Source: Amarolinea sp964580725 (GTDB lineage Bacteria; Chloroflexota; Anaerolineae; SSC4; Amarolineaceae). Taken from it: a stretch of 16,190 bases of DNA. The stretch covers positions 1 to 16,190 of the forward strand of contig CAZOLV010000107.1 of assembly GCA_964580725.1 (NCBI GenBank), written 5' to 3'. Below the pieces are notes generated by a model. The model saw only the letters and a program-made list of their open reading frames with translations, did no database searches and was not told the DNA's origin. The position numbers and the translations under genes are program-made. Of this stretch, positions 15,717 through 16,190 are shown one piece after another (the stretch's first letter is position 1; the number at the start of each line of letters is the position of its first letter).

Positions 15717-16097
15717 TCAGCGTTGTTGGCGCGCCTTTTCGCGCACCGCCTGCAAATTGATGATCTCCGCCACCTCGAAACGGGGCGGCAGGCTGCCCGC
15801 CAGCGGGCGCAGGCGCACGATGGCAGGAAAGTAGCCCAGGCGGCCGTGCAGTTCGGCCAGCAGCAGCGCGGCGCTGAAATTGAGCGCCGGCAGGTTGACC
15901 AGCAGCGCCGCGGTTTGCCACGTCTCCGCGGTCAGCCCGGCCGCGTCGGCCAGCGCCGCCACCTGGGGCGCCAGCGGTTGTTGCACATCCACCTGGTTGG
16001 GGATGGCGATCACCTGCACCTCATCGTCGCCGGTCAGGCTGCGGATCGCCGCCAGGTGGGCGTCGGTCAGGGGGTGGGAGAAGTTGAGGAGGATCAT
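15717..16097 (-). CDS. csx15: CRISPR-associated protein Csx15, putative ring nuclease
   Basis: The 126-residue product matches my memory of the Csx15 family: MILLNFSHPLTDAHL start, a DEVQVIAIPNQVD strand, WQTAALLVNLPALNF, AALLLAELHGRLGYFPAIVRLRP and the closing FEVAEIINLQAVREKAR. Csx15 is a small CARF-like protein of type III loci, proposed to act as a ring nuclease that degrades cyclic oligoadenylate and so switches off CARF effectors. Its position directly before the membrane CARF gene (12 bp) fits an effector/off-switch pair. The start is supported by AGAGG seven bases upstream. It is the first gene of the minus-strand run in this window, with a promoter just to the right. The family call is from pattern memory, not a search. 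Confidence 0.75.
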   Translation of the reverse strand: MILLNFSHPLTDAHLAAIRSLTGDDEVQVIAIPNQVDVQQPLAPQVAALADAAGLTAETWQTAALLVNLPALNFSAALLLAELHGRLGYFPAIVRLRPLAGSLPPRFEVAEIINLQAVREKARQQR

Positions 16098-16132
16098 TTC
16101 GAACCTCTGTAAAATATGATAATCACATTGTA

Positions 16133-16160
16133 ACTATACGGCCCCCACTTGAAGTCACAA
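16133..16160 (-). promoter_or_regulatory. Promoter of the csx15-CARF-cas6 transcript
   Basis: On the minus strand, TTGTGA (16155-16160) and TATAGT (16133-16138) are spaced by 16 bp, matching four and five of six consensus positions. The start would fall about 30 nt upstream of the csx15 ribosome-binding site. Confidence 0.55.
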
Positions 16161-16190
16161 CTGGTCTATTTCAACCAGTATCATCACATT
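16160..16190. promoter_or_regulatory. Operator-like inverted repeat upstream of the csx15 promoter
   Basis: ACTGGT (16160-16165) and ACCAGT (16174-16179) form a perfect 6-bp inverted repeat with an 8-bp spacer, touching the -35 box. The 8-mer ATCACATT occurs on both sides of the promoter (16122-16129 and 16183-16190). A regulator site is plausible, but the window ends here. Confidence 0.35.

Noticed and set aside
2192..16190. tRNA, rRNA or other structured RNA genes
   Set aside because: I looked in the gaps and saw no tRNA-like cloverleaf or rRNA segment; the gaps hold simple repeats, hairpins and promoters.

Overview
The window is the adaptation and accessory end of a type III CRISPR-Cas locus from a GC-rich bacterium. 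A member of the Chloroflexota (Anaerolineae-like) is my best guess. The grounds are the stand-alone reverse transcriptase beside cas1, the large WYL regulator with a helicase-associated-type middle, the zinc-ribbon/coiled-coil proteins, and gene gaps filled with short simple repeats. The taxon is inference from gene content only.

Left part (1-2191): a CRISPR array of 30 apparently identical 37-bp repeats and 29 spacers, cut by the left edge of the window. On the minus strand the repeat ends in ATTGAAAC, the usual crRNA 5' handle, so the array is read leftwards from a leader at about 2192-2270. The same intergenic stretch carries a divergent promoter for a 751-residue WYL-domain protein (2435-4690, plus strand). 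A repeat-rich gap (4691-4875) separates the convergent wyl and cas2 ends.

Right part (4876-16097): nine genes, all on the minus strand. In order of transcription from the right edge they are: csx15 (putative ring nuclease), a membrane CARF protein with a two-helix N-terminus, and cas6, followed by an intrinsic terminator. Next come a zinc-ribbon/degenerate P-loop/helical-repeat protein, a coiled-coil protein with an SPFH-like region, and a zinc-ribbon/SPFH/coiled-coil/zinc-ribbon protein. Last are a reverse transcriptase, cas1 and cas2. A MITE-like palindromic element sits exactly at the stop codon of the coiled-coil gene.

How the parts fit together: Cas6 should cut the array transcript. Cas1, Cas2 and the RT form the spacer-acquisition module, possibly able to use RNA. 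The membrane CARF protein and Csx15 look like a cyclic-oligoadenylate-triggered membrane effector and its off-switch. The three large zinc-ribbon/SPFH/P-loop genes between cas6 and the RT have no known CRISPR role that I recognise and are the most novel part of the window. Cas10 and the type III Cas7/Cas5/Cas11 subunits are not present here and probably lie beyond the right edge or left of the array; the type III call rests on the CARF protein, Csx15, the RT and the repeat type.
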